A stretch of 64,000 nucleotides of DNA from the NCBI GenBank assembly GCA_018661465.1, contig JABJIC010000030.1:186001-250000 (forward strand), written 5' to 3'. Made by a program: the position numbers and the translations under genes. The stretch is from Gammaproteobacteria bacterium (GTDB lineage: Bacteria > Pseudomonadota > Gammaproteobacteria > Pseudomonadales > Pseudohongiellaceae). The notes beneath the pieces were generated by a model. That model ran no database searches, was not told the DNA's origin, and saw only the letters and a list, made by a program, of their open reading frames with translations. This document shows, in pieces, positions 35,985-44,187 of the stretch (the first letter of the stretch is position 1; each line of letters begins with the position of its first letter).

Positions 35985-37322
35985 ATGAAACTTATAAAAT
36001 TACTGGTCGCGGTTGTTGCCCTGCTTGGGCTACAGGGCGTATTTGCCCAAGAGCAGGTCACCTATAACGAGCATGTGGCCCAGATTATCAATGAGAATTG
36101 CGTTGTGTGTCACCAGGAAGGTGGTATCGGACCCATGCAGCTCACTAATTTTGAACAAGTGCGCCCTTGGGCTCCGCTGATTCAATTAAGAGTAGCCAAT
36201 CGTGAAATGCCTCCCTATGCCTATGATCACGGCATTGGAATCCAGGACCTGGTTGGCGACTGGCGCATGGAGCAGCAAGATATCGATACCATCGTGGCCT
36301 GGGTAAATGCTGGCTCCCCCCAAGGGGATCTTGACGTGATTCCAGCTGTCGCTCAGGTGAAAACTCCGGACCAGTGGAATTTCGAAGCCGAACTTGGCTT
36401 GCCGGATCTGATCGTGCCTTCATCCACCTTTGATGTGCCGGCTAACGGCAATGACCTGTGGATAAAAGAGCTTATTGATGCCCGAGTAACCGCGCAAGTT
36501 ACAGGGCGCTGCATTAAGGCAGTTCAGGTGAAGCCTCGCGGAGATGCGGCGGCGGTAGTGCACCACGCAAACTCCATCATCTTTGTCGAAGACGAATATG
36601 GTGAGCTTCGCCGAGATGGCATGATCACCGAATACGCCATGGGCAAATGGGGCGAGAAAGTGCCTGAAGATGTCTGTCGTACATTGCCTCCTGGCGCTCA
36701 AGTGCAGTGGAGTATTCATAATTTTCCCGGAGGCGTCGGAGCAACTGCCCAGGGCGAGATGATCAAGGACAACGTGGTTGAAATTGGTCTGTGGTTCCAC
36801 GACGAAGAATTCGCTGAACAGGAAGGCGTCTACAAACAGGACCTGGCGAATTATCGGATCGATAACCAAGGCGATTTGGTGATCCCGCCCCACGGCCATC
36901 AAATGACTCAGGGCTTCCACACCTTTGATCATCCGATACGCATCGACAGCTTCCAGCCCCACGGTCACCTGCGCATGAATGCCGCCTCGCTGGAGGTTTT
37001 CTATCCGGAAACCGGGCGAACTGTGCCAATCAGCCAGATCTCCAAGTGGAGTGCCACCTGGCATCACAATCATATCTATGAGCCTGATGTTGCTCCGCTG
37101 CTGCCAGCCGGCGCGGTTCTGGTACTGAAGCAATGGTATGACAACACAGCTAACAACCCCAATAACCCTGACCCCGACCAGTGGGTGGTAGGCGGCGCGC
37201 GTACAGCCGATGAAATGACCCACGCCTGGATCGCCATTACTCATCTGGACGATGAAGGTTATGAAAAACTGCTTGCCGAGAGAGAGTCCAAACAAGAACG
37301 TTCACTAGCGGGCAATGACTGA
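35985..37322 (+). CDS. Periplasmic c-type cytochrome fused to copper type II monooxygenase domain (paralogue)
   Basis: The likely start is the ATG at 35985 ('MKLIKLLVAVVALLGLQGVFAQ'); the ATG at 35979 is equally possible, and both sit behind GGAGAGGG. The 445-residue product has the same plan as the protein at 5991-7316. The haem site is CVVCH with axial Met in 'REMPPY', and the candidate copper ligands are 'VVHHANS', 'SIHNF', 'QPHGHLR' and Met in 'TADEMTHAW'. Both keep the closing 'AWIA(V/I)THLDDEGYE'. It has no 307-aa partner; instead a PQQ dehydrogenase follows. It probably opens a long transcription unit. Confidence 0.85.
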   Translation: MKLIKLLVAVVALLGLQGVFAQEQVTYNEHVAQIINENCVVCHQEGGIGPMQLTNFEQVRPWAPLIQLRVANREMPPYAYDHGIGIQDLVGDWRMEQQDIDTIVAWVNAGSPQGDLDVIPAVAQVKTPDQWNFEAELGLPDLIVPSSTFDVPANGNDLWIKELIDARVTAQVTGRCIKAVQVKPRGDAAAVVHHANSIIFVEDEYGELRRDGMITEYAMGKWGEKVPEDVCRTLPPGAQVQWSIHNFPGGVGATAQGEMIKDNVVEIGLWFHDEEFAEQEGVYKQDLANYRIDNQGDLVIPPHGHQMTQGFHTFDHPIRIDSFQPHGHLRMNAASLEVFYPETGRTVPISQISKWSATWHHNHIYEPDVAPLLPAGAVLVLKQWYDNTANNPNNPDPDQWVVGGARTADEMTHAWIAITHLDDEGYEKLLAERESKQERSLAGND

Positions 37323-37490
37323 ATAGCAATCAAACTTCTTAATTTGTGAAATGCGATTATTTGCGCCCTGCCATGTCGGGGCGCAAATGCTTAAACAGGT
37401 CGTTGAGGTTTTGTGTTGAATGATCTTGCAGTTGTGAATTGCCAGTGACTTTTGCCAGAACTATTAGGTAAACAGTTAAGAGAGCGATTT

Positions 37491-37524
37491 AGAGAACAAT
37501 CAAGAGAACAATCAAGAGAACAAT
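37491..37524 (+). repeat. 12-bp tandem repeat before the second PQQ dehydrogenase
   Basis: AGAGAACAATCA is repeated nearly three times just upstream of the likely start codon. In the ORF-track frame it would encode REQSREQSREQ, an unlikely start for a secreted protein. It may be a slippage-prone leader sequence. Confidence 0.7.
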
Positions 37525-37526
37525 GC

Positions 37527-39497
37527 ATGCCAATCACCCGCAGTGCCATCATGAATGTACGTTCCCAGCTAGTAGTCGCTTCCTTCGTTCTTTTGTCCTT
37601 AGGCACGTTCAGTTACTCGCAAGCCCAGGACCAGGAATGGCGCACCTACGGAGGTGACCTCGCAAGTACTCGCTATTCTCCGTTAGACACAATCAATGGT
37701 GAAAATTTCAGCGAGTTAGAGATCGCTTGGGAATTCGACACGAGTAACTTTGGACGAAGCCCCGAATTTAATTTTCAATCAACACCTTTGATGGTTAATC
37801 GAACCATCTATACCACTGCGGGAAGCAGACGAGCAGTAGTCGCTTTGGATGCGCAGACCGGAGAAATTCTTTGGGTCTCTCGCCTCGATGAAGGGGAGCG
37901 TGCATCCAATGCCCCTCGCCAGCTGTCGGGTCGTGGGCTGGCTTGGTGGGATGATGGCAGCGACAAGGGAAGAATTATTTATGTGACACCTGGCTACCAG
38001 ATGATTGCGTTGGATGCCGCTAGCGGAGACCGCATCGAGGATTTTGGGATTGACGGTATTGTAGATCTGAAACAGGAGTTCGATCAGGAATTGGATCTCA
38101 TAACAGGTGAAGTAGGGCTCCATGCCGCCCCTATTGTAGCCAATGGTGTTGTCGTTATAGGTTCGGCGTTTCGCGCTGGCAGGATGCCAACTAGCCGGGA
38201 GAAACCGAAAGGTCATGTTCGTGGCTACGATGCGCGTACTGGTAATCGGCTTTGGATTTTCCACTCTATTCCACAGGGCGATGAGTACGGTAATGACACC
38301 TGGCTGAATAATTCCTGGACCTATACGGGTTATGGCGGCGCCTGGGCGCAGATGACCATCGATCCTGCACTCAATACAGTCTATCTGCCTACCGAAACCG
38401 CCACCGGAGATTCCTATGGGGGTCATCGTCACGGAGACAATCTATTTACCAACAGCGTGGTAGCACTTGATCTTACAAGCGGTGAGCGGAAATGGCATTT
38501 TCAGACTACTCATCATGATGTATGGGATTGGGATATTCCTTCTGCGCCAATGCTTCTTGACCTTACGGTCAACGGTCAAACAAGTGCCGCTGTGGTACAA
38601 ACAGTTAAACAGGGATTCACCTTCGTCTTCGACCGAGTAACCGGAGAGCCTCTGTTCGACATTGAGGAAGTGCCAGTACCTCCATCCGATGTCCCCGGCG
38701 AACGGCTTTCTCCAACTCAGCCAATTCCAGTGAGACCACCCCCATTCTCCCGTCAGGGGCTCAGTGACGATGAATTAATTAATTTCACGCCAGAACTGAA
38801 AGCCAAGGCGCGGGAGATACTTTCTCAATATCGCTATGGTGACATATATATGCCTCCGTCTCTGGCGGAGGCCGACGATGGCACGTTCGGCACGCTGTTC
38901 ATGCCCTCACAAACCGGTGGGTCCAACTGGCCAGGAGGCGCAGTCGATCCTGAAACCGGCATCATGTATATATTTAGCAAGTCCGATGTAGGTCGAATGT
39001 CTATGAGCAATCGCCCGGACCGTTCCGACATGGATTATATAAATCTGCAGTCCCGAAATGCGCCACGTCTATTTGTTGATGGCTTGCCCCTAATAAAACC
39101 ACCCTATGGCCAGATTGTGGCACTGGACTTGAATGAGGGCGAAAAGCTCTGGGATGCTGTGCATGGTGAGACACCAGATTCCATACGCAATCATCCGGCA
39201 CTGGAAGGTCTGGACATTCCCGCAACTGGGCAAGCAGGGCGAGTGGGTGTTCTGCTTACCAAAACTCTGGTTATTGCCGGAGACGGTGGCAGCTATACAA
39301 ATGCTGATGGCGAGCAGGAAGCATTGCTACGAGCCTATGACAAATTTACCGGAGAGCAGCTGGGTAGCTTGGCCATGCCGGCGCAACAGACTGGAAGCCC
39401 GATGACTTATGCGATCGACGGAGTACAGTATCTTGCTGTGGCGATCTCCGGTGGAGATGTGCCGGGACGATTGAGGATTTACAGTTACGAACCTTGA
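37527..39497 (+). CDS. Periplasmic PQQ-dependent dehydrogenase (paralogue)
   Basis: Starting at the ATG at 37527 gives 656 residues with a signal peptide cleaved near 'SQAQ'. The ATG at 37551 is an alternative, and neither has a good ribosome site. Propeller blades include 'VVALDAQTGEILWVS' and 'TFVFDRVTGEPLFDI', with 'HFQTTHHDVWDWDIPSAPMLLDL' as in the 10 kb paralogue. There is no CxxCH and no membrane domain. A diverged insert ('DVGRMSMSNRPDRSDMD') distinguishes it from that paralogue. Together with the preceding cytochrome/monooxygenase it could form a periplasmic oxidation chain; substrate unknown. Confidence 0.9.
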   Translation: MPITRSAIMNVRSQLVVASFVLLSLGTFSYSQAQDQEWRTYGGDLASTRYSPLDTINGENFSELEIAWEFDTSNFGRSPEFNFQSTPLMVNRTIYTTAGSRRAVVALDAQTGEILWVSRLDEGERASNAPRQLSGRGLAWWDDGSDKGRIIYVTPGYQMIALDAASGDRIEDFGIDGIVDLKQEFDQELDLITGEVGLHAAPIVANGVVVIGSAFRAGRMPTSREKPKGHVRGYDARTGNRLWIFHSIPQGDEYGNDTWLNNSWTYTGYGGAWAQMTIDPALNTVYLPTETATGDSYGGHRHGDNLFTNSVVALDLTSGERKWHFQTTHHDVWDWDIPSAPMLLDLTVNGQTSAAVVQTVKQGFTFVFDRVTGEPLFDIEEVPVPPSDVPGERLSPTQPIPVRPPPFSRQGLSDDELINFTPELKAKAREILSQYRYGDIYMPPSLAEADDGTFGTLFMPSQTGGSNWPGGAVDPETGIMYIFSKSDVGRMSMSNRPDRSDMDYINLQSRNAPRLFVDGLPLIKPPYGQIVALDLNEGEKLWDAVHGETPDSIRNHPALEGLDIPATGQAGRVGVLLTKTLVIAGDGGSYTNADGEQEALLRAYDKFTGEQLGSLAMPAQQTGSPMTYAIDGVQYLAVAISGGDVPGRLRIYSYEP

Positions 39498-39550
39498 TTC
39501 AATAGTTTTTGGAGACGCATTCCAAAGTAATACACTGTATCGAAATAAAT

Positions 39551-40357
39551 ATGAAACTATTCACAGCTATATCCTTACTCTGCTTTTTCCTTGCTTCTAA
39601 TGCGCAGGTAAATGAAACAGAAAGTGAGAAAGAGATGCGCATGCTGTCTGCGTATCATGGGCTTGATCCCTTGCCGCCACAAGCAACTCGATTATGTGGA
39701 ATGCCACCTACTGGCAATCAGGATGGAATGCCTGTTACCTTTTCAGTGCAGATAAATAGAGCATCAGTTTCTGCCGCTGCCTTTGCAGTTGAAACTACCT
39801 CTGGTGAAATTGTTACTCCATTGTGTGCGACCTTGCGACCTGCAATAGAGACCCTCGAACAGCGCACGGTGCTTCTTATTGGACCTTTTAGTGTCGATGA
39901 TTCACTGCCGTTTAGTGTTGAGGTTGTGGAACAACTCGAAGATGTCCATGGGAATTCACTGGTGGGTTTGAGAATAGATAAGGTGACGCCCCTCGCAGCT
40001 GGACCCAGCCTGGTATTTGCCGAGCGCTTTGCTCCCAATACTTCAGGACTTGAAGGCGAATGCCCAATGGATACCGCACAAGCAGTTCAACTAACCTGGG
40101 AAGGCGGGGTTACCGGACCTCAGGGCGCTGATCTTGCCGAGGCCCAACGAACTGCTGTATCTATCCTTCTTGATAACGGTAATTCCGTACACCCACTTAC
40201 CCTCGGCGATGATGATCCGGATAATCATGTCATTGCATGTATCGCTGAAACCAGTCCGGCAGTATCGGTTAGCGTAGTAGCGGGGTTCTTTCACGACCCG
40301 GGTGATGACGCTAATCCCGAAACTAGAATAGATGTGATTTCAAAAATGAATGAGTAA
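39551..40357 (+). CDS. Secreted protein of unknown function
   Basis: The ATG at 39551 gives a signal peptide ('MKLFTAISLLCFFLASNAQ') and 268 residues; the ORF track start adds an unlikely N-terminus. The mature part has a beta-rich core ('VTFSVQINRASVSAAAFAVET' and 'LIGPFSVDDSLPFSVEVVEQL') that resembles a bacterial Ig-like domain. The C-terminal stretch is acidic ('LGDDDPDNHV' and 'GDDANPETRID'). Three Cys residues could form disulfides. It lies within the long co-directional run. Confidence 0.7.
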   Translation: MKLFTAISLLCFFLASNAQVNETESEKEMRMLSAYHGLDPLPPQATRLCGMPPTGNQDGMPVTFSVQINRASVSAAAFAVETTSGEIVTPLCATLRPAIETLEQRTVLLIGPFSVDDSLPFSVEVVEQLEDVHGNSLVGLRIDKVTPLAAGPSLVFAERFAPNTSGLEGECPMDTAQAVQLTWEGGVTGPQGADLAEAQRTAVSILLDNGNSVHPLTLGDDDPDNHVIACIAETSPAVSVSVVAGFFHDPGDDANPETRIDVISKMNE

Positions 40358-40471
40358 TCTTTTTGAGCTTTTAGAGAGTTTGCTGCGAAACCTTCGAATA
40401 ACCGAAAGATGACATAGATAAGTCTTGGTACAGGATCTAGCTCTGACGATGTCTATTAAAGGAACCACGAT

Positions 40472-41536
40472 ATGAAAATCCTTGTTAAGTATTTGCCTCT
40501 AACTGCGCTGTCATTTGTTCTTTGCTCCGGGGCTTGGGCACAGCAAGTTCTACAGCCTACTGACAACTGCCGTGATTACTCTGCTTCTGACATAGTGAGT
40601 TTTGCAGATGCGGTGCTGGAACAGGGAGTGCGTGAGGCATTGTCACTTGGACCACAAGATGCCCTGACTTGCGATCTAGCCACACAATTAACGACGCTGC
40701 GTTCTGCTGGTGGAGGTGCGAGAAGATCGGTTTCAGGCTCGCCAGAATGGAATGATCCTGACCACTTATTTCATGACCTCTCCGGCATCCAGAACCTAAC
40801 AGGCCTAACTAACCTCGCTCTCAGCAATCGAGGCCTCTCCGATATTAGCCCACTGGCCGAGCTTACCGATTTGACACATTTGAACCTGCATACAAACTGG
40901 ATTACTGACATCAGCCCATTGCGTGCTCTGACCAAGCTGGTCGATTTACGTATAGCCGAGAATCCCTTGTCTGATATCAGCCCCTTAAGTGAGCTTACTC
41001 AATTGAGAGTGCTTCGGATGCACCGTCACGGTGACTTCATCGGCGGACAAGTTCCCAGAACCTATATGGGAGCAACAGGATTGCTGTTTACCAATGCCGT
41101 TACTGACATTAGTGCATTAGCAAAATTGACCAAGCTGGTGGATTTAAATATTCATACGCAAGATATAAGCGACCTGACGCCATTAAGTGGTTTGACATCA
41201 TTGATTGAATTGAGATTGGCTGCGAATTCGTTCACTGACCTCAGCCCTTTACGCCGGCTCACTACCCTTGAATATCTCGAACTAACCGGGAACGACATAA
41301 CCGATATAACTCCACTTAGCGGACTTACCAACCTGCTGGCGCTTGACCTCCGTTTCAATCCTGAATTAAGCAATATACAGGCTCTGTTTGAGAATCCGGG
41401 AATAGGAGCAGGGGATGTAGTCGAGCTAAGACATACCAATGTGTCATGTACAGATCAGGCGCGACTGGCAGAAAAAGGAGTGGAAGTTCGCACCGAATTG
41501 TTTTCTTCCTGCGCCACTGCCACTAGGCAGAGATAA
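40472..41536 (+). CDS. Secreted leucine-rich-repeat protein (paralogue)
   Basis: The 354-residue product has a signal peptide cleaved near 'AWAQ'. Its N-terminal cap 'DNCRDYSASDIVSFADAVLEQGV' matches that of the LRR protein at 32189. About eight 22-residue repeats follow, of the type 'LT.L..L.L..N.ITDISPL', and the C-terminal cap is 'NVSCTDQARLAEKGVEV'. It is shorter than its paralogue by roughly three repeats. A role in binding a partner of the neighbouring secreted enzymes is possible. Confidence 0.9.
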   Translation: MKILVKYLPLTALSFVLCSGAWAQQVLQPTDNCRDYSASDIVSFADAVLEQGVREALSLGPQDALTCDLATQLTTLRSAGGGARRSVSGSPEWNDPDHLFHDLSGIQNLTGLTNLALSNRGLSDISPLAELTDLTHLNLHTNWITDISPLRALTKLVDLRIAENPLSDISPLSELTQLRVLRMHRHGDFIGGQVPRTYMGATGLLFTNAVTDISALAKLTKLVDLNIHTQDISDLTPLSGLTSLIELRLAANSFTDLSPLRRLTTLEYLELTGNDITDITPLSGLTNLLALDLRFNPELSNIQALFENPGIGAGDVVELRHTNVSCTDQARLAEKGVEVRTELFSSCATATRQR

Positions 41537-41586
41537 GATCAGACAAAAATAATTACAGGTATCTGAAATGACACCCCGGGAACTTT

Positions 41587-43056
41587 ATGAAAGCTAATAA
41601 ATTACAGAGTCGGCGAGGCCGAATCGGCGCGCGTTTAGTTTCACTTATGTTCGTAGTATTGAGTGGTCTTTCAATCAATTTATCGGCCCAGACCGATTTG
41701 CCACCCCTCGCCGACAGGGATCGAGCAATGACCATGCCGGGAGAATTCGTTCTCGCAAGCGTTGGTGACTTGATGATACGTCGTCCAGCATCCCGGCTCG
41801 CGGACCCTGACGTGCAAGCAGTTTTTGACTTGATCAGAGATGCCGATCTTGCAGTGGCAAACATGGAGGGTGAGCTGGCGAATCTGCGAGACTTCGATGG
41901 CCCCCTCAATGGCTTCGTTGGTAGTCATGAAGTCGCAGCAGATCTCAAGTTGATGGGTTTGGACATGGTTAATCGCGCCCAGAACCACCTTCTTGATTCT
42001 GAGACCGAGGGTATGTTTTCAACCAACGCTTTGTTGGATGAAGCCGGCATTATTCATGCGGGTAGCGGTCGCAATCTGCAGGAAGCAGCCGCACCAGCCT
42101 TTCTCGAATTGGCAAAGGGTCGCGCCGCACTAGTCGGTGCTCACGCCCCCATCTGGCCAGAACACAATCGGCTTGCTGCAACAGCGCGTAACGGTAATCT
42201 GGGAGGAAGGCCTGGTCTCAACATGCTCAACTATAGGGAAACTATTTTGGTATCCCAGCAGCAATACGATGCCTTGCAACAAGTTCGCGAGGGGTTCCTG
42301 GAACACCGAGACAGCTATGACAATCCGCGGCCCGTAGCCAGTGCTTCTCCCGCTGCAGGTATAAGCATTCCTGCCTCAAGTTCCGGACGTAATGACCCCC
42401 GATATCGAGTAACCAGGGGAGATGAAATTCCGGGCACTGTTGCCTACACATTGAATGGCAATGACGTAGACCGCATGCTCAGGAATATTCGCAATGCCCG
42501 CCAGCTAGGGGATTTCGTTACTGCCGCGGCTCATATTCATCAGAGTCAGTCGGTCGTGGAGTTTCAGCATTTGAGCACACGCCCGCCAGAGTTCTATGTG
42601 GACTTGGCTCACAAGGCTATCGATGCAGGCGCTGATGCGTTCGTTGGCACGGGAGTGCAAACACTACGCGGTATTGAAATCTACCAAGGCAAACCGATTT
42701 TCTATGGTCTGGGAGAATTTTTTCGGGAAGCACAGTGGGAACTGGAACTGGTTGTCGGCGCTGCCGATGCAGACCCGCAAAGGCGATTGCAGCAGTTCTC
42801 CAGAAATTTTGGCGGTTCCACTCAGTCTTTGGAAAGCCTGGTTACAACGAGCCATTATGAAGACGGTGTTTTAAAAGAAGTTCGACTTTACCCTATAGAG
42901 TTAGGAGTAAACGGTCCTGACTCAAAGCTTGGTATTCCCCGCATGGCGACAGAACAACATGCGCAGCAAATTCTGGAACGTGTTGCACGTCTGTCAGATC
43001 AATGGGGAACTGCAATCGAAGTCGATGGGAATGTGGGTGTTATACATGTGCGGTAA
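41587..43056 (+). CDS. Secreted CapA-family metallophosphatase-like protein
   Basis: The 489-residue product has a signal peptide cleaved near 'LSAQ'. The CapA (poly-gamma-glutamate synthesis) domain shows 'VLASVGDLMIRRPASRL', 'DLAVANMEGELAN', 'MGLDMVNRAQNHLLDSETEGM' and 'VTAAAHIHQSQSV', the segments that hold Asp, Glu, Asn and His of the metallophosphoesterase-like site. The canonical first Asp survives in 'GDLM'. CapA relatives act in polyglutamate export, but many stand-alone ones have unknown roles. No capB or capC neighbour is present. A later 'AHKAIDAGADAFVGTGVQTLRG' fits the family. Confidence 0.87.
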   Translation: MKANKLQSRRGRIGARLVSLMFVVLSGLSINLSAQTDLPPLADRDRAMTMPGEFVLASVGDLMIRRPASRLADPDVQAVFDLIRDADLAVANMEGELANLRDFDGPLNGFVGSHEVAADLKLMGLDMVNRAQNHLLDSETEGMFSTNALLDEAGIIHAGSGRNLQEAAAPAFLELAKGRAALVGAHAPIWPEHNRLAATARNGNLGGRPGLNMLNYRETILVSQQQYDALQQVREGFLEHRDSYDNPRPVASASPAAGISIPASSSGRNDPRYRVTRGDEIPGTVAYTLNGNDVDRMLRNIRNARQLGDFVTAAAHIHQSQSVVEFQHLSTRPPEFYVDLAHKAIDAGADAFVGTGVQTLRGIEIYQGKPIFYGLGEFFREAQWELELVVGAADADPQRRLQQFSRNFGGSTQSLESLVTTSHYEDGVLKEVRLYPIELGVNGPDSKLGIPRMATEQHAQQILERVARLSDQWGTAIEVDGNVGVIHVR

Positions 43057-43104
43057 TGCAGGTCCACTCCAGCTTCTAGTCATCGTAAACCGAGCAATTC
43101 AGTT

Positions 43105-44145
43105 ATGCCAAAATTGAGCAATACGAAAATTCAGCGGGCTTTGGCAACATTGTTTTCACTAATTTTTACAATCAGTGCATTCGCCCAAGTCACTGATGCC
43201 CGCTTCACCCCCAGTGATGACTACAGCATAGACGAGACATTCTTCAAACTACCTAGTGGCCGGTCAATTGGAGCGACTTCTGGTTTGGCAATCGATCCCA
43301 ATGGTTCGTCTTTCTGGGTCTTTGATCGCTGTGGTGCAGAAGACTGCCGAGCTTCTGATCTTGCCCCTATTATGAAATTCGATCGGGAGGGTAATCATCT
43401 TCTCAGTTTTGGCGCAAATCTGTTTCAGCGACCCCACGGGTTATTTGTGGACAGGGATGGCAATGTTTGGGTAACCGATGATGTCGGTTCGCGTGACATT
43501 GATACTGTTAGCGAACGCAAGGGACATCAGGTTTTCAAGTTTAGTTCCGAAGGAGAGTTGCTCCTGACTTTGGGTAAACCGGGTGTTTCGGGAATCAGGC
43601 CGGGGACTTTCAATATGCCTTCGGCGGTACTCGTTGCACCCAATGGCGACATCTTTGTTGGTGACGGTCATGGTCCTCGCTCCAATGCTCGCATAGTGAA
43701 GTTCAATTCTCGTGGAGATTATCTCATGACATGGGGTTCATTTGGCGAGGGTCCTTATGAGTTTCATACGCCTCACGCGCTGGCAATGGACTCCGCTGGA
43801 AGGCTATTTGTCGGTGATCGTGGTAACAAGCGAGTGCTTATTTTTGATCAGTCCGGTAACTTTCTCGATGAGTGGACGCAGTTCGGTCGACCCAGCGGCA
43901 TGTTCATAGATGACAATGACCTTCTCTATGTAGCCGACTCCTCATCTTCTAACAATGCGCAATCTAATCCTGGTTTCGAAGAAGGTATTCGCGTTGGGAG
44001 TGTGAGTGACGGCCGCGTTATCCTGTTTATTCAGGATCCAGATGCCAGCGGTAGTCAAGAGGGAGTGGTTGCTGACAGTGATGGAAACATCTATGGCTCA
44101 CTCACAGCAGGCATGGCTTTGCGGAAATATTCACTATCAAAGTGA
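43105..44145 (+). CDS. Secreted NHL-repeat propeller, peptidylamidoglycolate-lyase-like (paralogue)
   Basis: The 346-residue product has a signal peptide cleaved near 'AFAQ' and NHL blades such as 'FKFSSEGELLLTLGKPG', 'IVKFNSRGDYLMTWG' and 'LIFDQSGNFLDEW'. 'QRPHGLFVDRDGNVWVTDD' and 'HTPHALAMDSAGRLFVGDRGNKRV' strongly resemble two zinc-histidine blades of the amidating lyase, including the 'DR.N.R' strand. The third blade reads 'RPSGMFIDDNDLLYVAD', with Ser in place of His, so the zinc site may be incomplete. It is four bases from the ORF-track start of the next gene and 43 from its likely start. Confidence 0.82.
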   Translation: MPKLSNTKIQRALATLFSLIFTISAFAQVTDARFTPSDDYSIDETFFKLPSGRSIGATSGLAIDPNGSSFWVFDRCGAEDCRASDLAPIMKFDREGNHLLSFGANLFQRPHGLFVDRDGNVWVTDDVGSRDIDTVSERKGHQVFKFSSEGELLLTLGKPGVSGIRPGTFNMPSAVLVAPNGDIFVGDGHGPRSNARIVKFNSRGDYLMTWGSFGEGPYEFHTPHALAMDSAGRLFVGDRGNKRVLIFDQSGNFLDEWTQFGRPSGMFIDDNDLLYVADSSSSNNAQSNPGFEEGIRVGSVSDGRVILFIQDPDASGSQEGVVADSDGNIYGSLTAGMALRKYSLSK

Positions 44146-44187
44146 GTAGTGAAAATTCATAAGGGAAAAGGGAAAAGGGGAGTAACC

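Noticed and set aside
36420-37295. 291-aa minus-strand ORF
   Set aside because: It is a shadow of the cytochrome/monooxygenase gene, which has haem and copper motifs in the other strand.
37779-38432. 217-aa minus-strand ORF
   Set aside because: It is a shadow inside the PQQ dehydrogenase; no recognisable motifs and no ribosome site.
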